From: Deltaproteobacteria bacterium
GTDB lineage: Bacteria; Myxococcota_A; Polyangia; Nannocystales; Nannocystaceae
Reading direction: 5' to 3'
Length of the DNA: 64,000 nucleotides
NCBI GenBank assembly: GCA_016709225.1
Contig: JADJEE010000012.1
Location: forward strand, 2,275,501-2,339,500
The translations under genes were made by a program, and so were the position numbers. Positions 36,170 to 44,521 of this stretch are shown here, piece after piece; the first letter of the stretch is position 1, and each line of letters begins with the position of its first letter. The notes beneath the pieces were generated by a model that saw nothing but the letters and a program-made list of their open reading frames with translations, searched no databases and was not told where the DNA came from.

Positions 36170-37348
36170 ATGGACCTCGTCGCACCGCAGCCCCGCGCGA
36201 TGTGTCTGCGCTGCCGCCGGCCGCAGGTGGTCTGCTGGTGCCGGTTCATCACGCCGATCCCCACGCGCACGCGCGTGGTGTTGGTGCAGCACTCGCGCGA
36301 GCGCGACGTCGCGATCGGCACCGCACGCATGGCGAGTCTCTCGCTGCCGAACTCCGAGCTGCACGTCGGTGTCGACTTCACCGACGACCCCGCGCTCGCG
36401 CGCGCGCTCGGCGATCCCACGCGACCACCGATCCTGCTCTACCCCGGCCGCGACAGCATCGACGTGGTACAGCAACCGCCGACGGGGCCGGTCACGCTGG
36501 TGGTGGTCGACGGCACCTGGTCGCAGGCCAAGACGCTAATCCGCGACAACCCGCAGCTGGCGTCCCTGCCCCGCTACGGCTTCGTGCCGCCCAAGCCCAG
36601 CGAGTACCGCATCCGTCGCGAGCCGCAGGACGAGTTCGTCTCGACCATCGAAGCACTCGTGCACGTGCTCGGTGCGCTCGAGGGCGCACCGGCGCGGTTC
36701 GAGGCCTTGATGACGCCGTTTCGCGCGATGGTCGACATGCAGCTCGAGCACATCGGTCGGGTCCATGCTGGCCGTCGCAAGCTGCGGCGTCGACCCACGC
36801 GGCCGTCGCCGCGCGGCCCCGCGATCCTGCGCGAGCGCGCGACGGATCTACTGTGCATCGTCGGGGAGTCGAACGCGTGGCCCCACGGTCACGCGCTGCG
36901 CCCCCGCGGCAGCATCGGCGAGCTGGTGCACTGGGTCGCGTGGCGCCCCGCGACCGACGAGCGCTTCGAGGCGGTGCTCGCCCCCCGCGGACCGCTGGCG
37001 CCCAACACCCCCAGCTACCTCGAGCTGTCGCAAGCCGCGATCGAGGGCGGCGAGTCGGTCGAGTCCTTCGTCGCACGCTGGCGGGACTTCGTACGCGAGC
37101 ACGACGTCGTGTGCAGCTGGGGCAGCCACGGCATGCGATTGCTGCGACCGACCGGCGGCATCTGGCCCGACCCCCACGTCGATCTTCGTCGCGTGCACGG
37201 CACCCTCACGCAGCGACGCGCGGGCAGCCTCGAACGCGACGCGACCGCGCTCGCACTGCCGGAGATCGCGTCGCCCGCCCACGGTCGCGCGGGGCGACGC
37301 CTCGCGCTACTGGCCGCGGTGGTGCGCCACTACGCCGAACGCTGCTGA
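36170..37348 (+). CDS. DTW-domain protein (tRNA acp3U-transferase family) with an additional C-terminal domain
   Basis: 392 residues from ATG 36170. The N-terminus has the Cys set MCLRCRRPQVVCWC, followed by VLVQHSRERD and the DTW motif itself, VVVDGTWSQAKTLI, then LPRYGFVPPKPSEYRIRREP. These belong to the family of TapT/TuaA enzymes that move the aminocarboxypropyl group of S-adenosylmethionine to a tRNA uridine. Normal members end near residue 215. Here about 165 residues more follow, from LLCIVGESNAWPHG to the end, with GSIGELVHWVAWRP, LAPRGPLAPNTPSYLELSQ and VCSWGSHGMRLL, a layout like a DnaQ-type exonuclease fold whose acidic residues are missing. A plain paralogue is at 56455. Confidence 0.85.
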   Translation: MDLVAPQPRAMCLRCRRPQVVCWCRFITPIPTRTRVVLVQHSRERDVAIGTARMASLSLPNSELHVGVDFTDDPALARALGDPTRPPILLYPGRDSIDVVQQPPTGPVTLVVVDGTWSQAKTLIRDNPQLASLPRYGFVPPKPSEYRIRREPQDEFVSTIEALVHVLGALEGAPARFEALMTPFRAMVDMQLEHIGRVHAGRRKLRRRPTRPSPRGPAILRERATDLLCIVGESNAWPHGHALRPRGSIGELVHWVAWRPATDERFEAVLAPRGPLAPNTPSYLELSQAAIEGGESVESFVARWRDFVREHDVVCSWGSHGMRLLRPTGGIWPDPHVDLRRVHGTLTQRRAGSLERDATALALPEIASPAHGRAGRRLALLAAVVRHYAERC

Positions 37349-37494
37349 CGAGCTGGGGCGAACACGCTGCCGCGCGCGGCAACCGAATCGTGGCGGCGGG
37401 CGTCGCGTCCGCGAGCGCCCATCCCGAACGCCTTGACGCAACCGCCACGCCGTGGCTCGCTACGAAGCGAAGGCGCGCCAGGAGGTCTCCCGTC

Positions 37495-38100
37495 ATGCAC
37501 GAACCGTCGGACGGCCGGGAGCATCGATCGCGAATGAGACGGACGACGAAACTGCGGGCGAGCCCATGGCTCATGCGGATCCCGCTGCTGGCCGCGTGCG
37601 CCGGTCACCGCGAAGTCCCTTCCTCCGCACCACCCGAGGTCGTGCGGGTCGAACTGCCCGCGACCGTGTCGCTGCCCGACGAGCCTCATGCCTCTGCGAC
37701 GACGGGCGCGGAGGCCGGAGCGACACCGGAACCATTCGTCGCTGTCCGCGATCCGCAGTGCAAGGTCGACGCGGACTGCATTCCGGTGGGCGAGGTCCAT
37801 CCCTACATCTGCGGGGTCGAGCGCGAGCCCGAGATGATGTGGCCGGTCGACATGCTCGTTCGAGGGACGCTCGACTACAATGTCCCGGGTACCGGCTGCC
37901 TGTGCATCCAACGGCAGTGTGCGATTCGGGTGAACACTTGCGAGCTACTCATCGGCAGGAAGACCCCGAACTGGGACCTGCCGGTGCGTCGCTGGTGTAA
38001 CGGCGACAAGCCGGGGCCGCGTCTCAATCGAGGCCTGGACCCACCGCAGGAGGCCCACCCGAAGGGCACTGGTCAAAGCGATGCGGGCTCCAAACGCTGA
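37495..38100 (+). CDS. Hypothetical Cys-containing lipoprotein
   Basis: 201 residues. ATG 37495 has a very good ribosome-binding site, GGAGG at 37481-37485, nine bases upstream, which is unusual in this window and decides the start. That gives a 39-residue Arg/His-rich N-terminal stretch before the hydrophobic segment LMRIPLLAACAGH, with lipobox LAAC. A start at the Met at 37534 would make a more standard signal. The body has CKVDADCIPVGEVHPYICG and CLCIQRQCAIRVNTC, seven closely spaced Cys suggesting disulfides. Function unknown. Confidence 0.65.
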   Translation: MHEPSDGREHRSRMRRTTKLRASPWLMRIPLLAACAGHREVPSSAPPEVVRVELPATVSLPDEPHASATTGAEAGATPEPFVAVRDPQCKVDADCIPVGEVHPYICGVEREPEMMWPVDMLVRGTLDYNVPGTGCLCIQRQCAIRVNTCELLIGRKTPNWDLPVRRWCNGDKPGPRLNRGLDPPQEAHPKGTGQSDAGSKR

Positions 38101-38137
38101 GATTCCCGCCATTCGGCCCCACGCGACCGCGACCGGC

Positions 38138-39049
38138 TCACATCAACACGCCGTCGTCGTCGGGCGTCGGCGGCTCGGGGGCATCGGAGTCGCCGAGTCG
38201 ATTGCACAGCTCGATCTCGATGTTGGTCGCGATCGCGTTCAGCGGAAGGGCGGCGGGGGCCATCGAGAACGGGTCCTCGAGCATGGTCCCGACCTGGTCG
38301 ATCACGCGGAACGCGAAGCAGACGAGCACCGCGATCGGGACTGCGAACCATCCAGCTTCCTCGACGATGCCCATCGGCAGTAGCACCGCGAACGCGGCGA
38401 TGAGCAGCGACGCGACGAACTCGTAGGTCTGCGGGAACGGGGTCTTCTTGATGCGCTCGCAGCCGCCCTGGACGTCGAGCAGCGTGGCGATCGAGCTGTC
38501 GAGGGACTGCAGCGCGCGGGCGTCGAGGTGGCCGGCGCGGCACAGGCGTGCGAGGTCGCGGAGCTGGCGGTTCAGCAGCGCAGCGTTGACGTTGGGTTCG
38601 TCGGTCATTCGCCCGAGCTCGCTCGGCTCGACGTAGCTCGCGACCTCGGGGTCACGCGTGGCGTCCTGCTCGCGCAGGGAGCAGCGCAGCGCGTGCACGT
38701 AGGCGATGTGGCGACGCACGATGCGTTGCAGGATCGGTCGCAGTCGATCGGCGGGTCCCACCGGGTAGCCCAGCACCTGAATCCCGAACATGCGCGAGGT
38801 GTTGACCAGCTGACCCCACAACTTCCGGCCTTCCCACCAGCGGTCGTAACAGGAGTTGGTGCGGAAGCTGACGAAGATCCCGATCGCTGCACCGATGACC
38901 GTGAGCGGCACCGCCGGCAGATCGACCCATGTCGCGGTGAGCACATCCTCGAGGAACACCACGATGCCGGCGCACGCGGCATACAGCGCCAGGGCGCGCC
39001 ACTGCCACACGACGAGCGTGGACACGGATCGGTGGTAGTCGACGAACAT
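38138..39049 (-). CDS. Bestrophin-family (UPF0187) anion channel
   Basis: 303 residues from ATG 39049, matching the family length of about 300; the frame runs on to 39271 with poor codon bias. The conserved block SFRTNSCYDRWWEGRKLWGQLVN follows the second membrane helix, and the end has FPQTYEFVASLLIAAFAVLLP, a final helix, and RVIDQVGTMLEDPFS, all hallmarks of bacterial bestrophins. These form pentameric chloride or cation channels in the inner membrane. N-terminal helices are WQWRALALYAACAGIVVFLE and PLTVIGAAIGIFVSF. It stands alone. Confidence 0.93.
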   Translation of the reverse strand: MFVDYHRSVSTLVVWQWRALALYAACAGIVVFLEDVLTATWVDLPAVPLTVIGAAIGIFVSFRTNSCYDRWWEGRKLWGQLVNTSRMFGIQVLGYPVGPADRLRPILQRIVRRHIAYVHALRCSLREQDATRDPEVASYVEPSELGRMTDEPNVNAALLNRQLRDLARLCRAGHLDARALQSLDSSIATLLDVQGGCERIKKTPFPQTYEFVASLLIAAFAVLLPMGIVEEAGWFAVPIAVLVCFAFRVIDQVGTMLEDPFSMAPAALPLNAIATNIEIELCNRLGDSDAPEPPTPDDDGVLM

Positions 39050-39509
39050 CGAAGGCGGCGGCGGGGATCCACGGCTGCACGCGTGGTGCCATGGCTGGCG
39101 TCGTGCAGGCGTGGGCAAGGACCCGCACCGACCGCGCGCATCAGCGCCCTGCATCCCATGGGCACGTGCGCCAGCGCCCGCACGGGCGCCGGTGGTGCCC
39201 GCGTTCGGCCGCCAGCTCGTCGGGCGCGTCAGCATCCGCGCCGCCGCATCGTCGAAGCCGCTGCAGTCCACCGTCGGTGGGCCGAGGTTCCGGCGGCTGG
39301 CATCCGCGGCGCGTGTGGGCCGAGGTGCACCGGGGCGCTCGGGCGGCAGCGTCTTCGATCGCGTCAGCGTCTTGTCGAATCCGTCGCGCGGGCCGCAGTT
39401 CGGGCGTCAACGTCCCGACATGGTCCATGCGGCCGAATTGCCACCGCGTCGAGATCGCATCGCTTTGTCACGCGGCACCACGGTTGCTCCTTCTACGGGG
39501 CAACCCGCC
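39050..39509. other. 460-bp region without a recognised gene
   Basis: Between the bestrophin start and the 91-residue gene. Long frames cross it on the plus strand but their third positions are not GC-biased, and the part read upstream of 39510 (back to ATG 39420) has clearly non-coding codon choice. A few AT-richer stretches near 39460-39500 could hold the promoter for the gene at 39510. No repeat or RNA was seen. Confidence 0.45.
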
Positions 39510-39785
39510 ATGACCGCCGCCGACGTCACCGTTTCCACGCCTGTCTTCTTCGACCTCGAGGCGAACCTGTTCGGCCATGACCCGGATCGGGCCACCGACG
39601 TCGCCCATGCCTTCGTGCGACAGGCGGTGCGCCCCGGACGTCCGCTGCGGCGCGTCACCAGCTCGGACGTGCCGTGCCTGCCCGACGTCGGCGTCGGCGG
39701 CTACGCGCGCCACAGCGGCGAGACCACGGTGGTGCGCAGCAGTGGGCTCGCGCTGGTGCTGGCGCAGCGTGCCCGCGCGGCATGA
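39510..39785 (+). CDS. Small 91-residue protein (unrecognised)
   Basis: From ATG 39510 the frame has strongly GC-biased third positions to the stop at 39785, in sharp contrast to the sequence before the ATG, so both the gene and its start look right. The product is soluble, beginning MTAADVTVSTPVFFDLEANL and ending in a short hydrophobic strand, GLALVLAQRARAA. One Cys. No family recognised. It ends three bases from the convergent 131-residue gene. Confidence 0.55.
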   Translation: MTAADVTVSTPVFFDLEANLFGHDPDRATDVAHAFVRQAVRPGRPLRRVTSSDVPCLPDVGVGGYARHSGETTVVRSSGLALVLAQRARAA

Positions 39786-39788
39786 AGG

Positions 39789-40184
39789 TCACATTCGATC
39801 GATGCCGCCCTTGGCGATGATCGCCCCGGCGACATCGAAGAACGACGCGACGCTGTCGCTGTGATCGCCGCGGATGTGCTTGCCGGCCTTGGTCAACGGG
39901 AACGCGGTGATGTCGGCCGCCGGCAGGTGCACGCCGGGTCCACGCTCGGCATCCTCGCGCCACTGGCCGCCGTAGACCGCGACCATGCACTCGCCGACGA
40001 ATGCACCGATCGCCAGCGCCATGCGATCGCAATCATCGGCGGACCACAGCGCCCGGTTGGCTTCGATGTAGCGATCGACCGCGGCGACCCCGGCGTGATC
40101 GTACTCGAGTTCGATGCCGACCCGCGCCAGCGTGCGCACGAGACCGTCGGCGTGATCGCGGAGCTGTCGACGCACGGCATCCAT
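39789..40184 (-). CDS. 131-residue soluble protein (unrecognised)
   Basis: ATG 40184 to stop 39789, supported by third-position bias and by a TACCGT box eight bases before the ATG. The sequence is mixed alpha/beta: an N-terminal helix RRQLRDHADGLVRTLARVGI, a helix with DRMALAIGAFVGECMVAVYGG, and a C-terminal PLTKAGKHIRGDHSDSVASF. The pattern recalls small proteins of unknown function with a DUF-type fold that bind nothing known. Its stop is three bases from that of the 91-residue gene, so the two converge. The frame continues upstream to 40493 without gene-like bias. Confidence 0.6.
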   Translation of the reverse strand: MDAVRRQLRDHADGLVRTLARVGIELEYDHAGVAAVDRYIEANRALWSADDCDRMALAIGAFVGECMVAVYGGQWREDAERGPGVHLPAADITAFPLTKAGKHIRGDHSDSVASFFDVAGAIIAKGGIDRM

Positions 40185-40192
40185 CGAGGGTG

Positions 40193-40198
40193 ACGGTA
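40193..40198 (-). promoter_or_regulatory. Candidate -10 box TACCGT, 8 nt before ATG 40184
   Basis: On the minus strand TACCGT is followed by CACCCTCG and the ATG, with no ribosome-binding site. Confidence 0.4.
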
Positions 40199-40413
40199 CC
40201 GCGACGGCGTGCGCGAGGGGGCGCATCCGTCGATGCCGCCCTCGGTGCTCGGTGCCGAGGGGCGACGTGGCGTTGCGGCGGCGAGCAGCCCACGTTTCGG
40301 ACGCGGCCCGCGAGGCCGCCCGCGGACCGCCGCGATTGCGCACGTTCGCGCGAGCGCGTGTAATCCCGGCGCAGCCGCGACGATGTCTCGTCGGTGGCCC
40401 CGACGATCTGAGC

Positions 40414-41430
40414 ATGCTGCCCCTCGCCCTCGCACTCGCGACCCTCGCAGGCCCCAGCCCCGAGCTGCCTGCGCCGGAGGAGCCCGTGACCACGGCGACG
40501 AGCCTGCGATGGTCGGCGCCACCCTCGTGCCCCGATCGCGACGCGGTGCTCGGTCAGCTCGCGCCACGGGTGGACCTGGACACCCTCGCCGTCACGGTCG
40601 AGATCCACACCACCGACGCCGCGATGCTGCACGCCGAGGTCGCGATCACCGGCCCGCACGGCAGCACCACGCGCACGCTCGAGAGCCCGGCATGCCAGAG
40701 CATCGTCGATGCCGTGGTGCTGTTGGCAGAGGTGACCGCCGAGTCGCTGCCGAGTCGCAGCGCGCTGGCAGACACGCCGGCGACGGTACCCGAGCCAGTT
40801 CCGACGACCGAACCCGCGACGCAGACCGAGCCGCCACCGCACGACGTGCGCGACGATGCACCGCCCGCGGGGCAGCCGGGCCCCCGTAGGCCCGAGCCCG
40901 CGCGCGGGCGTCGGACGCAGGCGCGATTCGCCGCCGCCGCGGTGGTCGGGGGCAACCTCGTGCCCAATGTCGATGCGGGCGCGCGGCTGTCGATCGGCAT
41001 CGCGCGTCGGCGCGTCCTCGCGGATGTCGGCGGGGCCTTCGTCGGGCGGGGACGCCTGCGCCCGAACGACGACGTGCGCCTGCAGTTCGATGCCTGGGCC
41101 GCGATCGCGCGGGTGTGCCCGGTCGTACCGCTGCCGACGCCCCGCCTCGCGCTGGCGATCTGCGGCGTTGCGGCGGCCGGCACCATGGTCGCGAGCGCAC
41201 AGGGCCCCGGCCTGCTGTTCCCGCGAACCCGCGCCCAGCCGTGGCTGCGCCTCGCCGCCGGTCCCGAGCTCGGCGTGGTGCTCGGCCCACGCGTGCGGCT
41301 GGTCGCCGGCCTCGAGCTCGGCGGCCACGTCCTGCGCCCGGGCTTCACGCTCGGCGGCCTGGGCCGCATCTGGGCGCCCAGCGGCCTCTCCGCCCATGGC
41401 CTGCTCGGCATCGAGGTCCGCGTCCCGTGA
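40414..41430 (+). CDS. Secreted or outer-membrane beta-barrel-like protein
   Basis: 338 residues from ATG 40414 with a short signal, MLPLALALATLAGP. Residues 20-120 form a domain with two Cys (SCPDRDAVLGQL and SPACQSIVDAVVLLAEV) of the kind found before outer membrane modules in myxobacteria. A Pro/Thr/Glu linker (120-165) leads to alternating hydrophobic strands with Gly at turns (GARLSIGIARRRVLADVGGAF, LRLAAGPELGVVLGPRVRLV, LVAGLELGGHVLRP) that suggest an outer membrane beta-barrel ending in LLGIEVRVP. Its stop overlaps the sigma factor start by 4 nt (GTGA), so it is the first gene of a coupled three-gene operon. Confidence 0.7.
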   Translation: MLPLALALATLAGPSPELPAPEEPVTTATSLRWSAPPSCPDRDAVLGQLAPRVDLDTLAVTVEIHTTDAAMLHAEVAITGPHGSTTRTLESPACQSIVDAVVLLAEVTAESLPSRSALADTPATVPEPVPTTEPATQTEPPPHDVRDDAPPAGQPGPRRPEPARGRRTQARFAAAAVVGGNLVPNVDAGARLSIGIARRRVLADVGGAFVGRGRLRPNDDVRLQFDAWAAIARVCPVVPLPTPRLALAICGVAAAGTMVASAQGPGLLFPRTRAQPWLRLAAGPELGVVLGPRVRLVAGLELGGHVLRPGFTLGGLGRIWAPSGLSAHGLLGIEVRVP

Positions 41431-42038
41431 CGGGGCCACCGATTGCGAGATCGTTCGACGGATTCGCGGGTCATACCGCAAGAGCGAAGGAGAGCTTGCG
41501 CGCCGCCCCCCACGACGCGGACCCGACCCCGGGCCCGACGACCGCCTTCGAGGCGGCCTACGCCGAACACTTCGGGTTCGTGTGGCGGAGCCTGCGTGGG
41601 CTCGGCGTGCCGACGGCGTCGCTCGACGACGCGGCGCAGGATGTCTTCGTCGTGGTCCACGATCGACTGCACACGTTCGACTCCACGCGCCCGATGCGGG
41701 CGTGGCTGTTCGGCATCGTGCGCAACGTGGCGCGCCGTCATCACGAGCGCGGCGCGAGGCAGTCGCCGCTGCAGCTGGTGCAGTCGCCCGCGCCGCTCGA
41801 GGAGACCATGCAGTGGCGCGAGCGGGCGGCAGTGGTGGCCGCGATGCTCGAGCAGCTCGACGAGGGCCATCGCGCGGTGTTCTTGCTCGCGCAGCTCGAG
41901 GGCGCCACCGCGCCGGAGATCGCCGACGCGCTCGGCATCAATCTCAACACGGTCTACTCGCGACTGCGAACCGCACGCGCACGCTTCGAGCGCGCGGTCG
42001 CACGGCACGAACGACGGGATACGGAGTCGACACGATGA
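41427..42038 (+). CDS. ECF-type RNA polymerase sigma factor
   Basis: 203 residues from GTG 41427, which overlaps the preceding stop. Region 2 is LDDAAQDVFVVVHDRL with the -10-binding RPMRAWLFGIVRNVARRHHE. Region 4 is VFLLAQLEGATAPEIADALG followed by INLNTVYSRLRTARARFE. The first 45 residues before region 2 are an extra charged segment. It is translationally coupled both to the outer membrane protein before it and to the membrane partner after it, whose ATG lies in its stop codon. Presumably activated by envelope stress sensed by those partners. Confidence 0.93.
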   Translation: MTGPPIARSFDGFAGHTARAKESLRAAPHDADPTPGPTTAFEAAYAEHFGFVWRSLRGLGVPTASLDDAAQDVFVVVHDRLHTFDSTRPMRAWLFGIVRNVARRHHERGARQSPLQLVQSPAPLEETMQWRERAAVVAAMLEQLDEGHRAVFLLAQLEGATAPEIADALGINLNTVYSRLRTARARFERAVARHERRDTESTR

Positions 42039-42823
42039 CGCGGGAACACGACGCAGCCCGGCAGCAAGAGGTGTACTGGGAGGCCTTCGCCCGCTCGCTC
42101 ACGCCCACCGCGGCCGATGCCGAGCGCGTGCGCGCGGGTCTGCTGCGTCGCCTCGCCCAGGTGCGCCCGGTCGCCCAGGAGCCGGCTGCTGCGTCGCCGC
42201 GCGAGGCTCCGCGCGCGGCCGCAGCGGTGGTGTTGTTCGCGAAGTCGGCGGCGATCTCCGTCGGTCTCGCGGTCACGGCCTTGGGTGGGCTGCACCTGGG
42301 CGCTCGCGCCTTGTCGCCGACGCCCGCCGAGCTGCCGACGCGCGTGGCGACGGCGACCGAAGTGCCTCGCGGTGACGCGCCGATACCGTCGCGTCGCGTC
42401 GTCGAGCCGCCGGCACCCGCGACCTCGCCCTCGCTCGCACCGGTGACACCGACGCTGGCCCCGCAGGCGACACCGACCACGCGAACGACCGCGCGCGCCC
42501 CCGGCAGTACGTCGGCGCCGTCGCGCGGCGGCGAGGCCGTTGCGGTAGCGATGGCACCGGCCGACGCACTGCAGCAAGAGCTCGCGCTCGTGCGCAGCGC
42601 TCGCGAGGCGATCGCCGCCGGGCGCCACGCCGACGCCGACGCGCCGCTGGCCCGTCACGCGCAGCAGTTTCCCGACGGTGCACTCGCGCCCGAGCGCGAG
42701 GCCTATCGAGCGATCGTCGCGTGTCGGCTCGGGCGTGGCGACGCCGGCAAGCGGGCACGCGCCTTCGCACAGGCACACCCGACGGCATCGCTGCTGGGCG
42801 AAGTGAACGCAGCGTGCGAGTGA
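42035..42823 (+). CDS. Single-pass membrane partner of the ECF sigma factor (putative anti-sigma)
   Basis: 262 residues. The first 65 residues are cytoplasmic and helical (HDAARQQEVYWEAFARSL), as for anti-sigma domains. One membrane helix, VVLFAKSAAISVGLAVTALGGL, spans about residues 66-88. A Pro/Thr/Ala-rich periplasmic linker follows, and the C-terminal 80 residues form the TPR-like module EREAYRAIVACRLGRGDAGK that closes many such sigma-partner proteins in Myxococcota. ATGA overlap with the sigma gene supports the pairing. Anti-sigma function is inferred from position and layout. Confidence 0.75.
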   Translation: MTREHDAARQQEVYWEAFARSLTPTAADAERVRAGLLRRLAQVRPVAQEPAAASPREAPRAAAAVVLFAKSAAISVGLAVTALGGLHLGARALSPTPAELPTRVATATEVPRGDAPIPSRRVVEPPAPATSPSLAPVTPTLAPQATPTTRTTARAPGSTSAPSRGGEAVAVAMAPADALQQELALVRSAREAIAAGRHADADAPLARHAQQFPDGALAPEREAYRAIVACRLGRGDAGKRARAFAQAHPTASLLGEVNAACE

Positions 42824-42879
42824 CCGACGCCCGTCACTTCGGATGACGGAAACGACGACGACGACCGAACCCACCATTG

Positions 42880-44439
42880 ATGACGACGAAGCGAATGCTC
42901 CTGATCCCTGGCCTTCGGATGCCGAGCATCACCGTGCTGTGCGTGCTCGCGTGCGGCCTGCCCGACAAGAACCTCGGCCAACTCGCCGACGACGGGTCGA
43001 CGGCGGGCGAGCCCACCGCGTCGGGCACCGACCCGACGACCACGACCACGGACACCGGCCCTGGCGACGACACCGGTGGCGACTTCGCCTGCGGCGATCC
43101 GGCCGCCCCGCCGCCGCGCTGCGTCGAGGATGCCGACCTCGACCAGGTGCGCCTCGCCTGCGACAACGCGCCGGACATCACGAATCCGGGCCAAGAGGAC
43201 CTCGACGCCGACGGCATCGGCGACGTCGCCGATCTGTGCCAGACCATCACCAGCGACCCCAGTGCCGACAGCGACCGCGACGGCATCGGCAACGCGTGCG
43301 ACAGCTGCCCGTCGACCGTCGACCACTACGAGGGTGCGGTCGACGTCACGCTGCCGGACGGGCTGCGATTTCGCAACGTGCCCGACCTCGGCGATCTCGA
43401 CGGCGATGGCGTCGGTGATGCCTGCGACAACTGCGTGGCGGTGCCCAACTGCGGCGACTACGACGGCGCCGCACCCTGGCAGGTCGGCGATCCGATCGAT
43501 CGCGACGACACCACGCAGTGCCAGGCCGACGCCGATCGCGATGGCGTCGGCGATGCCTGTCAGGGCCTGGTGGTCGGCGCACTCGCGGTCGCAGCGGTGG
43601 GGCTCGGGCCCGACGACGACTTCGATCAAGACGGCCTCGCCAACGGCGTCGACGCCTGTGCTCGCCTGCCGCTCGTCGTCGACGACGACACGCTCTGCGA
43701 CGGCGACGGTGACTGCCCCTCGGGCTCGCAGTGCGAGCCACGCGTGGGCGAGAGTCAGGGTGTCTGCAATCATCCCGATCACGACGGCGATGGCATCGGC
43801 GACGCGTGCGACACCTGTGCGACCGCGAGCAACCCCGAACAGCTCGTCGACGGTGGGCTCCAGCAGGACGACCAAGACGGTGACTTCGTCGGCAACGCTT
43901 GCGAGGCCACGGCCGAGTGCGGCGTCCACCCCGACTCGCCGCCGAGCGGGTTCTATGCGCTCGCGGCCGAGGGCCTGTGCTGCGCTGCCCAGCTGCAGGC
44001 GCTCGGAGACGGCACGCTGGCGTTGGTCGCGACCGGCCGTCCGTTGAGCGATCCCGACGGTCGACCGATCAAGCTGGAGTGCAGCGACGCCGACGTGGCG
44101 GCGGGCCTGTGCCGTCGACTGCCGGCAAGCGTCGCGGCGCGACCCGGCGTGCTCGAGGCCCCGCCGGGGTGCGAAGCGCTGTTGGACGGCCAGCCGGCCT
44201 GGTCGGTCGCCCCGCTCTCGCTCGCCGAGGTCGCCAGCGTCGACGACTTCTGGGGCTTTCGCTGCGAGCTACCGCAGCTCGACCAGGACTTCGACGGCAT
44301 CGGCGACGCATGCGACTTCTGCATGTTCGCGTTCGACCCCGACAACACGCCCTATGTCGACGCGCAGGGGGAGCTGTGGCCCCTCAACGGCAAGTACTGC
44401 AACGGCGCCTACTCGATCGAGAACACCTGCGGCGAGTGA
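42880..44439 (+). CDS. Lipoprotein with thrombospondin type 3 (calcium-binding) repeats
   Basis: 519 residues from ATG 42880 (a TTG precedes it directly). Signal MPSITVLCVLACGLPD gives lipobox VLAC. After a Thr/Asp/Gly linker, residues 70-330 carry at least six thrombospondin type 3 units, e.g. DADGIGDVADLC, DSDRDGIGNACDSC, DLDGDGVGDACDNC, DHDGDGIGDACDTC, each with the D-x-D-x-D-G loop and Cys. A separate domain of about 150 residues interrupts the pattern before a last unit, DQDFDGIGDACDFC. Such proteins bind many Ca ions and stand on the outer surface as rigid rods or adhesins. Confidence 0.88.
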   Translation: MTTKRMLLIPGLRMPSITVLCVLACGLPDKNLGQLADDGSTAGEPTASGTDPTTTTTDTGPGDDTGGDFACGDPAAPPPRCVEDADLDQVRLACDNAPDITNPGQEDLDADGIGDVADLCQTITSDPSADSDRDGIGNACDSCPSTVDHYEGAVDVTLPDGLRFRNVPDLGDLDGDGVGDACDNCVAVPNCGDYDGAAPWQVGDPIDRDDTTQCQADADRDGVGDACQGLVVGALAVAAVGLGPDDDFDQDGLANGVDACARLPLVVDDDTLCDGDGDCPSGSQCEPRVGESQGVCNHPDHDGDGIGDACDTCATASNPEQLVDGGLQQDDQDGDFVGNACEATAECGVHPDSPPSGFYALAAEGLCCAAQLQALGDGTLALVATGRPLSDPDGRPIKLECSDADVAAGLCRRLPASVAARPGVLEAPPGCEALLDGQPAWSVAPLSLAEVASVDDFWGFRCELPQLDQDFDGIGDACDFCMFAFDPDNTPYVDAQGELWPLNGKYCNGAYSIENTCGE

Positions 44440-44521
44440 GCTCGCCGCGGCGTCATGTCGTGGGCGCGCCGTTCTTGCCGGCGCCGGCCGATGACGCCGG
44501 GCACCACGTTCGTCGTCGCGA

